A stretch of DNA of 64,000 nt from contig JAFGLM010000022.1 in assembly GCA_016928055.1 (NCBI GenBank), positions 1-64,000 on the forward strand, read 5' to 3'. The notes beneath the pieces were generated by a model. That model was not told where the DNA came from, ran no database searches, and saw only the letters and a list, made by a program, of their open reading frames with translations. The position numbers and the translations under genes are program-made. This document shows positions 27,997 to 35,849 of the stretch, one piece after another (the stretch's first letter is position 1; each line of letters opens with the position of its first letter). The stretch comes from Gammaproteobacteria bacterium. GTDB lineage: Bacteria > Pseudomonadota > Gammaproteobacteria > HTCC5015.

Positions 27997-28632
27997 TTAT
28001 CCACCTTTCGCTGTTGACTGGGCCAGATATTGCGTAACTTTGCTTCTAAAGTGTTTTTCAAAATCCAGCAACTCATCTTTATAGGCACGCGATTGCCGGT
28101 CACTGACGGTATTTTGCGCGATACTTATCGCTTTACCCAGTTTTTTCTGCGTCAGGTCCCTGTTCATCAAGGTATAACGCATGACCTCTGCATAATTCGG
28201 TAGCCAACGATCCATAATCGCGCAGGCTAATCTCAAGCCAATATTGATTTCCGCATCGAAGTCCTGCCAGGGCGATTTAACCGCCATGGTGAGTTTGTCT
28301 TTTCTTAATTGTTCAAAGACCGTACCCGAGTTTACAAAGGCGTCACCGTTGGATTCAGTGATCTTGTCTGCTGTATAGGTTTTTGCACCCATGCCAATGG
28401 CCAACCGCACATCGATGTTCTTGAGCATTTTCATGCTCGCCTTGATCAGTATGGCTTTTTCGAGCGCATCCGCTGCGTCAGGTATTTCCAGCTGAAAGCT
28501 GTCGCCACGATAAATTTGCCAGTTTTTCGGTTCCGAGCCCAGTTCACTGAGGACACCCTTAAGCTGCCGCAACCAGACTCGGGTATCACTCATTTTTGAG
28601 TTCATCACGTCGCCGGTTATCACTGCGATCAT
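27997..28632 (-). CDS. SatD-like protein: cyclase-like N-domain plus HTH
   Basis: With the ATG at 28632 (a GTG at 28638 is possible) the protein has 211 residues. The N-terminal part reads like a divergent GGDEF/class III cyclase fold: a strand ending in ITGDVMNS (first metal Asp), a hairpin YRGDSFQLEI, a strand VRLAIGMG, and SNGDAFVNSGTVFEQL, which recalls the GDxVNxAxRLE of adenylate cyclases. The C-terminus (about 160-195) is a helix-turn-helix, LTQKKLGKAISIAQNTVSDR. The SatD family name is by recall; the cyclase-like fold is my inference. The downstream partner is a DUF3307 membrane protein, and an array of TATCG sites lies 40 bases upstream, likely its own operator. Confidence 0.65.
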   Translation of the reverse strand: MIAVITGDVMNSKMSDTRVWLRQLKGVLSELGSEPKNWQIYRGDSFQLEIPDAADALEKAILIKASMKMLKNIDVRLAIGMGAKTYTADKITESNGDAFVNSGTVFEQLRKDKLTMAVKSPWQDFDAEINIGLRLACAIMDRWLPNYAEVMRYTLMNRDLTQKKLGKAISIAQNTVSDRQSRAYKDELLDFEKHFRSKVTQYLAQSTAKGG

Positions 28633-28672
28633 GGCCACAAGAACCTATGGTAGGAAAGTATGGCGGCTACTA

Positions 28673-28748
28673 TATCGCTAAATAATACGATAATCAATAC
28701 TATCGTTATATTTTGCGATTTATTTGCCTATCGCTATTATTCGGTCAG
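28673..28748 (-). promoter_or_regulatory. 28-bp periodic operator array upstream of the SatD-like gene
   Basis: TATCG occurs at 28673, 28701 and 28729, exactly 28 bases apart. The inverted partner CGAT(A/T) occurs at 28688 and 28716, again 28 bases apart. Each unit is therefore TATCG-N10-CGAT(A/T). ACGATA (28687-28692) and TATCGT (28701-28706) also form an inverted pair across unit borders. The array begins 41 bases upstream of the ATG at 28632, where promoter elements are expected. The HTH of the adjacent protein is the obvious candidate ligand. Confidence 0.6.
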
Positions 28749-28954
28749 TACGGCGCCAGAATCGACGCTATTTCTTATCCAACAAGTATCTGATTTTGGC
28801 AGTACGTGTACTCTTAGCCCCTCCTGGCGAGGCAGGCGATGCGTCTGCCACTGTCCTTACGGTACCGCAGAGCTTGGCCCCAGTTAAGCGTCTTTTGGAC
28901 AGAATATCTGCCAAAGTGTCATGAAATCGCCGACTCGCTTAAAATGACGCCAAC
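28749..28954. other. intergenic region before the pectinesterase gene
   Basis: Between the operator array and the pectinesterase start lie about 200 bases of more GC-rich sequence. Short plus-strand frames here (ending near 28887 and 28924) show no recognisable protein. I see no clear promoter or hairpin. Confidence 0.35.
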
Positions 28955-29926
28955 ATGAAGAATCTTATATTAACCATCGTATTGTCTTGCCTGGCTCCTG
29001 CCATAGCGTGTGCACAAGAGACCCGCTATTCCGTGGTGGTCACTCAGGATGGCTCTGGTGATTACCGCAGTATTCAGCAAGCTATCGACGACACTAAGTC
29101 ATTCCCGGATAAACGCATCACCATCTATGTCAAAAACGGGACCTATAAAGAGAAAGTAAAAATCCACGAATGGAACACATTGCTTTCTATCATCGGTGAG
29201 AGCAAAGAAAAAACTATTATTACTTACGATGATCATTTTAAAAAAATCAATTTGGGCCGTAACAGCACCTTTCATACAGCAACCGTTCAAGTGGATGGTG
29301 ACGACTTCCACGCCGAAAATCTCACCATCGAAAACACCGCCGGTCCGGTAGGACAAGCTGTCGCATTATCGATCAATGCCGACCGCGTTTCTTTTCATAA
29401 CAGTCGCTTTTTAGGTCATCAGGACACAGTCTATCTGACCGGCGAAAACAAACGACACTATTTCAAAGACTGCTATATAGAAGGCACCACCGATTTTATT
29501 TTCGGTCGAGCCACCACAGTGTTTGATAATTGTACTATTCATTCCAAAGCCAATTCATATATAACCGCTGCCTCCACTCCGAAAGGAGTTGAGTTCGGTC
29601 TGGTATTTTTAAACTGCACACTAACTTCCGACAAAAATGTAACAAAAGTTTATCTGGGCAGGCCATGGCGGCCCTATGCAAAAACCGTTTTTATTAATAC
29701 TCAAATGGGTGCGCATATTGCTCCGGAAGGCTGGCATAACTGGGCCAAACCGGAAGCCGAGAAAACTGTTTTTTATGCGGAGTACAACAGCAAAGGTCAA
29801 GGCGGTAATAACGTCGGGCGGGTCAGCTGGAGTAAAAAACTATCAAAAAAGCGGGCCACGCAATATACCACTGCGAATATACTGGGAGTACGTACTGGCA
29901 ACGGTTGGTATTTAGGAAATAATTAA
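28955..29926 (+). CDS. secreted pectinesterase (CE8)
   Basis: The 323-residue protein has a signal peptide (MKNLILTIVLSCLAPAIACAQ) and a right-handed beta-helix of carbohydrate esterase family 8. The enzyme removes methyl groups from homogalacturonan. Family motifs are present: VVTQDGSGDYRSIQQAID at the start, GHQDTVYL (first catalytic Asp), GTTDFIFG (second catalytic Asp), and LGRPWRPYAKTVF (substrate Arg/Trp). Without the Cys pairs of plant enzymes, it resembles bacterial periplasmic or secreted forms. The next gene, 58 bases on, is a GH31 glycosidase; no pectate lyase or transporter is nearby. Function within a marine or soil polysaccharide diet is inferred. Confidence 0.92.
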   Translation: MKNLILTIVLSCLAPAIACAQETRYSVVVTQDGSGDYRSIQQAIDDTKSFPDKRITIYVKNGTYKEKVKIHEWNTLLSIIGESKEKTIITYDDHFKKINLGRNSTFHTATVQVDGDDFHAENLTIENTAGPVGQAVALSINADRVSFHNSRFLGHQDTVYLTGENKRHYFKDCYIEGTTDFIFGRATTVFDNCTIHSKANSYITAASTPKGVEFGLVFLNCTLTSDKNVTKVYLGRPWRPYAKTVFINTQMGAHIAPEGWHNWAKPEAEKTVFYAEYNSKGQGGNNVGRVSWSKKLSKKRATQYTTANILGVRTGNGWYLGNN

Positions 29927-29984
29927 TCAGTCTAATCTTTATTTTGAGACTCAAATTAAGTAAACAAATCAAAAGGAAATCCTG

Positions 29985-32243
29985 ATGCAGCTCAAATTCA
30001 ATATTTCTTTAATAATGTACTTAACGTTGTCTTTTTATTCTTCACTGCTTGCGGCAGCTGAACTACAAGCCGGCGATGTTACATTAACCGTTAACAAGCA
30101 GTCTGTTCAGATAAAAAAAAGCCGTCGGCTTATTATCAATCTCGAAAAAATACTGGTTAATTATACTGAAGCCAGCGACTGGAAGATTAGCAGTGTCGAC
30201 GACAAGCAAATTTTGATTAGGGCGTCGTTCCCGTCCAAAATTGAATTTTTTAAACACGTTGACGACAGTGAACCACGTACTGCCGAGCTTGTTATATCAA
30301 AGACTGACAGCGGTTTTCGGATTTATGCCAATCCGACCTGGGGTTTGCAAACTACTTTACATTTTAACTATCTGGACGATCACTTCTTCGGCCTCTCCGC
30401 GCCACTACAACCTGACAATCAGCGTTCACCCGATCTCACCGGCAGCAGTATTGAAATCGATATCGACAGTCGTGGCGAAGATTTACAGGAAAATTATGCT
30501 TCGGCGTATTCCAGTTTCTTTATCAGTAGCTTCGGTTACGGAGCATTTTTCGATACGTTTGCACGCGGTCGTTATGATTTTGCCATTAATGGTAAAAACA
30601 AGATTCATCATGACACCGGCAAACTGGATTGGTACCTGTTTTTTGGAGACAACGGCACTGAAATTCATAAAGCCTATTTTGAAGTTGTTGCCCAGCCCAA
30701 ACACGTTCCCGTCTGGGCAGTCGGTCCGGTTGGCTGGCGTGATGAAAACAAGGGCGGCGCCGCAGAAATTTTAGCCGATATCAAGCACATGAATGAATTG
30801 CGCATTCCTTTCACCTCATGGTTCGTTGATCGCCCTTATAGTGACGGCGCCCATAACTGGTCAAAAATGAATTTCAGTAAGCCATTTGCCAATCCTGAAA
30901 AATGGATTAAAACTATTCGCGAAAACCACGGACTCGAGTTTATGACCTGGTCTGCAGCGACCACTTTTGGTGATGCGCGATTCGAAAAACATTTCGCCGG
31001 AGACTATAGCTATTTAGATTTGAGTCATCCTGCTTCAGTAAGAGCGTTTCAAAATGACCTGCAACAAAAGCAATATGTGTATGGCGTTAAGGGCCATAAA
31101 ATTGATCGTGCCGATCAGCACTTCCCGCTTTATGCAGACTGGTTCGATAAGTCGGTCGGACCCAACAAACGGCGGAATAAATATGTTTATCTGTCTGCAA
31201 AAATTCATGATGAAGCACTGAGGAAGACCTGGGGTGACGATCAGTTTACTTTCGCCCGCGCGGCCATCCAACGAGTTCAACCCTATCTGAGCGCGGTATG
31301 GGGAGGCGACCCACGCAGTTCCTGGGAAGGACTGCAAAGTAATTTTGCGAATGGTATGCGTAGTTCCTTTATGGGTTTTCCGGTATGGGGATCCGATGTT
31401 GGTGGATATTTAGGAGAGGGTCGCATTCCAAAGGATTTGTATATACGCTGGTTGCAAGCCGGCAGCATGTCTGGTTTGTTTGAAATAAAACTGGATGGCG
31501 CTGGCGGCGAGGGCCGAGATCGTTTGCCCTGGAATTATGATAAAGAACTGCAGAACGCATTTCGTGTCGCTTGCGAAGATCGCATGCGCTGGATTCCGTA
31601 TTTATATTCACTGATTAACACCAGTGCAACAAACGGTGCGGTTATGCAACCGATGGCTTATCAACACCTGAAAGATAAAAACACTTATTCGATCTGGGAT
31701 CAATTTTACGTTGGCGATGCGGTGCTGGTTGCACCGGTGTTCGAACCGGGTACTAAAAGAACAGTCTATTTTCCGAAAGGGAACTGGCGTGATCTGGATA
31801 AACCAGGTAAACGCTATAAAGGTGAAAGAACCTACGAAATCGAAGCGCCACTTCCCAAGCTGCCCCGGTTTGTAAAGGATAATAGTATTTACGTTACCGG
31901 TTCTATTTATCATGGCAACGATAAACTCTGGAAAAAAAGCGATAAGATGCTTATCATCCATGCAACTCCCGGACAATCAAAGTCAAGAACACACTTCGAT
32001 TATGTAGACATGCTTGACGCCAACACAGTTAAAACAATAACTATGAAAAAAGAAAAGTCGACTGTGACGATAAATATTCCAATGATAATCGGCCTGGAAA
32101 CTGTACACGTAGCACTTGATAAGAAACCTTCAGGTGTCTTTCTGGATAATGAATCAATCGAATCTGCTTATGATGCTGATTTAGCGATACTCTCTGTATC
32201 CATCAAATCGGATAAACAAATTGAATTAACCATTAAGCAATAG
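29985..32243 (+). CDS. secreted GH31-family glycosidase
   Basis: The 752-residue protein has a signal peptide (about 1-25) and the GH31 order of domains: N-terminal beta-sandwich, (beta/alpha)8 barrel from about 245, and C-terminal beta domains. The probable nucleophile is D374 in GHKIDRAD and the acid/base D442 in WGGDPRSSWEGL. The motif GFPVWGSDVGGYLGEG near 465-480 is also diagnostic. GH31 enzymes act on alpha-glucosides, alpha-xylosides and some alpha-galactosides; the substrate cannot be read here. The WIDMNE of alpha-glucosidases is replaced by KIDRAD, so a less common specificity is likely. An AAAAGGAAAT ribosome binding site precedes the ATG. Probably co-transcribed with the pectinesterase. 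Confidence 0.88.
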   Translation: MQLKFNISLIMYLTLSFYSSLLAAAELQAGDVTLTVNKQSVQIKKSRRLIINLEKILVNYTEASDWKISSVDDKQILIRASFPSKIEFFKHVDDSEPRTAELVISKTDSGFRIYANPTWGLQTTLHFNYLDDHFFGLSAPLQPDNQRSPDLTGSSIEIDIDSRGEDLQENYASAYSSFFISSFGYGAFFDTFARGRYDFAINGKNKIHHDTGKLDWYLFFGDNGTEIHKAYFEVVAQPKHVPVWAVGPVGWRDENKGGAAEILADIKHMNELRIPFTSWFVDRPYSDGAHNWSKMNFSKPFANPEKWIKTIRENHGLEFMTWSAATTFGDARFEKHFAGDYSYLDLSHPASVRAFQNDLQQKQYVYGVKGHKIDRADQHFPLYADWFDKSVGPNKRRNKYVYLSAKIHDEALRKTWGDDQFTFARAAIQRVQPYLSAVWGGDPRSSWEGLQSNFANGMRSSFMGFPVWGSDVGGYLGEGRIPKDLYIRWLQAGSMSGLFEIKLDGAGGEGRDRLPWNYDKELQNAFRVACEDRMRWIPYLYSLINTSATNGAVMQPMAYQHLKDKNTYSIWDQFYVGDAVLVAPVFEPGTKRTVYFPKGNWRDLDKPGKRYKGERTYEIEAPLPKLPRFVKDNSIYVTGSIYHGNDKLWKKSDKMLIIHATPGQSKSRTHFDYVDMLDANTVKTITMKKEKSTVTINIPMIIGLETVHVALDKKPSGVFLDNESIESAYDADLAILSVSIKSDKQIELTIKQ

Positions 32244-32265
32244 ATCTTCAATACAGTTATAAGAA

Positions 32266-32290
32266 AAGCCCGGAGCCATCCGGGCTTTTT
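32266..32290. terminator. bidirectional terminator after the GH31 gene
   Basis: A perfect 8-bp stem, AAGCCCGG / CCGGGCTT, has a 6-nt loop and ends in five T on the plus strand and A4 on the other side. It sits between the convergent GH31 gene and the alkA-type gene; the 3' end of the latter overlaps its edge. Confidence 0.8.
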
Positions 32291-32891
32291 ATTTCTCATG
32301 CACATGCCACAAAAACAACGCTCCCACGCTGCGCCACGGCGCCCAATGTTGAACTTTCTTTCGTGCTGCTTTGGCTGTCGGTCTGGTTCGCATGCGTTTA
32401 ATTTTTTGCAATGCCGTCTGAATAATTAAGTCATCCGCAGGAAAAATGTCCCGCCGGCCCATTGAGAAAATGAGGTAATTCTCGGCACTCCAGCGGCCAA
32501 AACCACGCAGCCGGGTTATCGATTCAATCGCTTCCTCATCATCCAGTTCTTCCAGAGACTCCGGCTCAAAATCACCACTCTCTATTGCCTGCGCCAGACC
32601 TTTGAGGTATTCAACCTTGCGCCACGACAAACCTGCATCGCGCAATATCTGATCCGGTAGTCTCAACAATGATTTGGCACTACAAACCGGTAACAACGCC
32701 ATAACACGCGCCAGTATCGTCGCGGCAGCTTTCGACGAAAGCTGTTGATTAATGATGGTACACAGAAAGGTTTCAAACCCGCGTGGCTGCAAACTCATGG
32801 TCGGATAACCATGTATTTCCAGCGCCTGCGCCATATGCCTGTCGACTGCAGCGATTGCATCGAGGCCTTTTTTGATTTGTGTTTTATTCAT
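32289..32891 (-). CDS. DNA-3-methyladenine glycosylase, AlkA type
   Basis: The 200-residue protein belongs to the HhH-GPD superfamily of base-excision glycosylases. The helix-hairpin-helix and catalytic loop are visible as ITRLRGFGRWSAENYLIFSMGRRDIFPADD (about 127-156), where the Asp of PADD is the catalytic residue. The N-terminal part with FETFLCTIINQQLSSKAAATI also matches AlkA/MAG1 proteins. It lacks the N-terminal domain of E. coli AlkA, as do many short bacterial forms. It repairs alkylated purines in DNA. Convergent with the GH31 gene and monocistronic. Confidence 0.88.
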   Translation of the reverse strand: MNKTQIKKGLDAIAAVDRHMAQALEIHGYPTMSLQPRGFETFLCTIINQQLSSKAAATILARVMALLPVCSAKSLLRLPDQILRDAGLSWRKVEYLKGLAQAIESGDFEPESLEELDDEEAIESITRLRGFGRWSAENYLIFSMGRRDIFPADDLIIQTALQKIKRMRTRPTAKAARKKVQHWAPWRSVGALFLWHVHEK

Positions 32892-33176
32892 CTTACTGAA
32901 AAGAAATCTGCCGGATTGCTGAGCAATTGAATTCTATCAGGAATAAGCAGAACGAGAATGAGGATAAGATGAAATGAATTAGCCTAATAACCATCCAAAA
33001 AATGTGCATTAATACCTAAATTGGAGTGAGAAGCAGCGGAAATTCAAGCAACATCGGAATGATTCCGAACATTCGTCCCAAAATACGACCAATCAGACTC
33101 ATTCATTGAATTTTCCCGCTGTGCGTTGTCAATCCATTACCCATTCAATACAAATCAATCACCCGAGGATGAATCC
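32892..33176. other. intergenic region with a 15-bp palindrome
   Basis: This 285-base divergent gap between the alkA-type gene and the EF-hand gene should hold both promoters. It has no credible gene. A perfect palindrome, TCGGAAT-G-ATTCCGA, lies at 33054-33068, about 110 bases before the EF-hand start, and may be an operator. Confidence 0.4.
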
Positions 33177-33488
33177 ATGCATAAATCACTGTTATTACTC
33201 TCCACAGGCCTGCTGGCCACCGCTTTGTCCGCAACCGCCTTTGCCGGTGATAAACCAGAACGCTGCGACGCGCACGCCAAAAAGAAAAACCCTGTGGAAC
33301 GTCTTGATGCCGACAAAGACGGTAACGTCAGCCATGATGAGTTTATGGCCAATGCCGAAGAACGATTTAGCAAGCTCGATGCAAACAGTGATGGCGTTAT
33401 TCAGAAAGAAGAATTTGTAAAAGCCAAAAAGGATTACAAGGACAAGAAAAAAGACAAAATGAAAGCAAAGGAATCCGCAAAGCAATAA
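33177..33488 (+). CDS. secreted EF-hand calcium-binding protein
   Basis: A 103-residue protein from the ATG at 33177, which has an ACCCGAGGA ribosome binding site and begins a clean signal peptide (MHKSLLLLSTGLLATALSATAFA). A TTG 51 bases upstream would put a hydrophilic stretch before it and is rejected. Two EF-hand loops are present: DADKDGNVSHDE and DANSDGVIQKEE, each with the 1, 3, 5, 12 ligands. The tail is very rich in lysine (KAKKDYKDKKKDKMKAKESAKQ region). It probably binds calcium in the periplasm. The role is unknown. Confidence 0.83.
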   Translation: MHKSLLLLSTGLLATALSATAFAGDKPERCDAHAKKKNPVERLDADKDGNVSHDEFMANAEERFSKLDANSDGVIQKEEFVKAKKDYKDKKKDKMKAKESAKQ

Positions 33489-33500
33489 TTAATTTACCAC

Positions 33501-33536
33501 TGCGCGTTGCTGCAGATTAGTTTGTGGCAACGCGCA
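33501..33536. terminator. hairpin between convergent genes
   Basis: A perfect 10-bp stem, TGCGCGTTGC / GCAACGCGCA, encloses a 16-nt loop between the EF-hand gene and the convergent deacetylase gene. The T tract is weak on both sides, so termination is likely but not certain. Confidence 0.5.
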
Positions 33537-33578
33537 ATTGATTTAATTCTGTTTTAAAGCCCATCTATTTCCGATTGC

Positions 33579-34448
33579 TCAAAATTCAGATATAAACGCT
33601 TTATGTAATAGAGCTTCTCTCAGTGCGTTTGTCTGGTCATAGAAAGGTTTATCCGATACCGGTAATAATACATTCGCTGCCTCTTCAGTGAGTATGGACA
33701 GGTACTCGGTCATATGGCCGGCGGTGAAGGTATTTGGGTCATGAAAGGTCACCAGCACCGGGACGACACCGTCTACGATGGGCAGTTGCCGATTGATAAT
33801 TTGCCGACGTATTTTATAAAGTTCATTATTGATGTGAGAGCGACGTCGAAAACTGATTTTAAAAACGTGAATGACTCCATCCCTGGCGCTGATGTCGGTC
33901 AATATCATATTGAGATTATTTTTTTTATAAATAGCATAAGTATCCTGATCATAATACCAGCTCGGCGGCCGAACAAATACGGTTTGATAACCGGTGATTC
34001 GTTGGATATCCTGTATACCGTCTTTCAAAGATTGGTCCAGTTCACTTGCAGACATGTCGGTATGTGCAACATGTCCGCGCGGGCTGGCGCTATGCAAACC
34101 CAATAAGTGGCCTTGCTGGTGTTCCTTGCGTAACAATGCTTTACCTTGTTCAGTACCACCGCCATTACTGTTGCGTGTTTGAACGAAAAATATCGCCTTG
34201 ATATCGTTTTGAACCGGGTTGTTCTCAATCTGCTGCAGGATATATTCCGTGGGGTTGCGGCCAAAAATGTCTGTTCGGATACTCGGTCCGTCATCAAAAC
34301 TCAGCAGAAAACGCACAGGAACCTGAACAGCGGGCTCATCTTCAATATCGGCTGGAGTGATTATGGAACAGGCACTTAAGAGCCCAGCACATAAGATAAA
34401 TAACAATAAATATACAGTGCTGAGACTTCTGTTATGAAACATGCCCAT
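33579..34448 (-). CDS. polysaccharide deacetylase-family lipoprotein
   Basis: About 289 residues from the ATG at 34448 (GTG at 34457 and ATG at 34442 are alternatives). A lipobox LLSACS is near residue 27, so the protein is membrane-anchored in the envelope. The NodB-type domain begins VRFLLSFDDGPS with the first two metal/catalytic aspartates. The histidine motif reads LGLHSASPRGHVAHTD: the usual HS/TxxH is spaced out as H-x6-H, a variant. FVRPPSWYYD is the arginine-proline motif 3. It probably removes acetyl groups from an envelope or extracellular polysaccharide; the substrate is unknown. Confidence 0.8.
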   Translation of the reverse strand: MGMFHNRSLSTVYLLLFILCAGLLSACSIITPADIEDEPAVQVPVRFLLSFDDGPSIRTDIFGRNPTEYILQQIENNPVQNDIKAIFFVQTRNSNGGGTEQGKALLRKEHQQGHLLGLHSASPRGHVAHTDMSASELDQSLKDGIQDIQRITGYQTVFVRPPSWYYDQDTYAIYKKNNLNMILTDISARDGVIHVFKISFRRRSHINNELYKIRRQIINRQLPIVDGVVPVLVTFHDPNTFTAGHMTEYLSILTEEAANVLLPVSDKPFYDQTNALREALLHKAFISEF

Positions 34449-34543
34449 ATTATCCACTAATTTGAGATGGGGGCCGACACATATAAGGGCACATCTCCCA
34501 GCCAGTGCTGCTCGTCTCTATGAAAATGTCCGGCTATCCCTGT

Positions 34544-34957
34544 TTACGCTTTTGACTCTCTTCTTTCCGATATATAAAGCAACCCTCCCGTTATCGTCAC
34601 AACGATCATAACTACGGTACCAGAAAAATAGTCGTTAAACATTTCCAGAGGATTCTTATCGGGAAACAATTTCACAAATTCCGGATCCAGAAAAAGACAG
34701 GCAAATGTCAGGATTGCAATCAAATTAAAGGCTGCGACAGAGAGAAAAGTAATACCGACGGAAGACTTCCAACCCTGAAAACGATATACAGCCACAGCAA
34801 TTGGCAACAAAATCAAAGCAGGCACGGCAAATATGGCCATGATCGTGTATTTGTGTGACCCGACGTCCTGGCCGCCTGCAAAGGCTATCAGGCAAACTCC
34901 ATAGATAAAGAAGCCCGCCAGGACGTGAAGAATAATGCTGATTGTTGGTCGTAACAT
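34544..34957 (-). CDS. small membrane protein, unknown function
   Basis: A 137-residue hydrophobic protein with four predicted helices and a short basic C-terminus (SERRESKA). I do not recognise the family. Its ATG overlaps the stop of the upstream gene (TAATG at 34955-34959), so the two are translationally coupled and likely work together. A loop with DPEFVKLFPDKNPLEMFNDYFSG lies between helices 3 and 4. Confidence 0.6.
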   Translation of the reverse strand: MLRPTISIILHVLAGFFIYGVCLIAFAGGQDVGSHKYTIMAIFAVPALILLPIAVAVYRFQGWKSSVGITFLSVAAFNLIAILTFACLFLDPEFVKLFPDKNPLEMFNDYFSGTVVMIVVTITGGLLYISERRESKA

Positions 34958-35343
34958 TAACCTGCCTCAGCTTTTTTGAAGTACTTATTCGCAATAGGAC
35001 GAAATAGAAAAAATACCAGAATAAGAAAAATAACCAACCCTGGAATCATAGCCACTTTCATAGGCGACGTTGTAATTCCAATTACAAAACCAAAAAGACT
35101 CCAACCCACATAAAGCCAACGCCCCCAATTCTGCCCCTTTAACATGACCACGCCGGATATCAACATAACTGCTAACCCAACGAACATAAATGCATACTGA
35201 ATATTGATAGGAAGCGGGCTCTTCTCCATAATCTCCCTGGCAATTGGATTGTTCATGCTTAAGGTACTCGTAATTAAAGAAATTGCTGCCATAACAATGA
35301 GTATCCAGCAAATAACAGTTATTGATTTTGGTCTGTCGTTCAT
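34957..35343 (-). CDS. small membrane protein, unknown function
   Basis: A 128-residue protein with four predicted helices, starting MNDRPKSITVICWILIVMAAISL. The RPKxITVICWIL start is seen in many small uncharacterised bacterial membrane proteins. The pair with the downstream gene is coupled through a TAATG overlap. Expression signals: an AAAGGAAACTG-type ribosome binding site precedes the ATG. No function can be given. Confidence 0.6.
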   Translation of the reverse strand: MNDRPKSITVICWILIVMAAISLITSTLSMNNPIAREIMEKSPLPINIQYAFMFVGLAVMLISGVVMLKGQNWGRWLYVGWSLFGFVIGITTSPMKVAMIPGLVIFLILVFFLFRPIANKYFKKAEAG

Positions 35344-35608
35344 ACAGTTTCCTTTTTTTTGGAATCAAATAATTCGGTTCATTACCTATCGTATATTCTA
35401 GTAACCCAATATACCTATTACTGTCGTATTAGCATCGACAGAATAGCAATTTGTGTGTCCAGATACCGTGACCAATACTAGCTCCATTAATCGCAACACG
35501 TAAAGGATAAATGCGCTCTAATCTGAGGGCCCACGCCCATTCCACCTAAAAAAATTTGTCGTTCACATTCGTGTAGTTAGCCGCTAATCCTGTAAAATAC
35601 CCGCCACC
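35344..35608. other. intergenic region upstream of thiS
   Basis: About 265 bases without a credible gene. An inverted pair CTGTCG / CGACAG sits at 35421-35441. I looked for the conserved cores of a TPP riboswitch upstream of thiS and did not find them. Confidence 0.35.
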
Positions 35609-35809
35609 ATGAAAATCCTCCTAAACGGCGAACCCAGGCAGCTTCCCGAGCACTACTCCGTACTGGACCTGCTAAAAGAGCTCCACCTGGCCGAAAAACG
35701 CCTGGCGGTTGAGCGTAACGGCGAGATCATCCCCCGAAGCACTTACGAAGAAACAGCCTTAAGGGAAGCTGATAAAATCGAAATTGTCCACGCCATTGGA
35801 GGAGGATAG
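35609..35809 (+). CDS. thiS: sulfur carrier protein ThiS
   Basis: The 66-residue ubiquitin-like carrier ends in HAIGGG; the C-terminal Gly-Gly is adenylylated and then thiocarboxylated to donate sulfur for the thiamine thiazole. [25 protein letters not shown] is typical. The next gene, thiG, uses this sulfur. Spacing to thiG is 40 bases. Confidence 0.94.
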   Translation: MKILLNGEPRQLPEHYSVLDLLKELHLAEKRLAVERNGEIIPRSTYEETALREADKIEIVHAIGGG

Positions 35810-35849
35810 CTTTAAACGGCGTGGATCAGACATCAATACTGGAAGGAAA

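Noticed and set aside
28673..28748. CRISPR array suggested by the 28-bp period
   Set aside because: Fewer than three diverged units, half-sites of five bases rather than whole repeats, and no cas genes.
28660..28924. Two short plus-strand frames before the pectinesterase gene
   Set aside because: No family pattern, no good ribosome binding site, and they run across the operator array; more likely non-coding.
29985..32243. Naming the GH31 gene an alpha-xylosidase or alpha-glucosidase
   Set aside because: The nucleophile-region sequence differs from both, so the substrate is left open.
34146..34379. Plus-strand 77-codon frame within the deacetylase gene
   Set aside because: Antisense to conserved NodB-domain codons and without a recognisable product.
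35344..35608. TPP riboswitch upstream of thiS
   Set aside because: The conserved CTGAGA and ACCTGA-type cores are not present.
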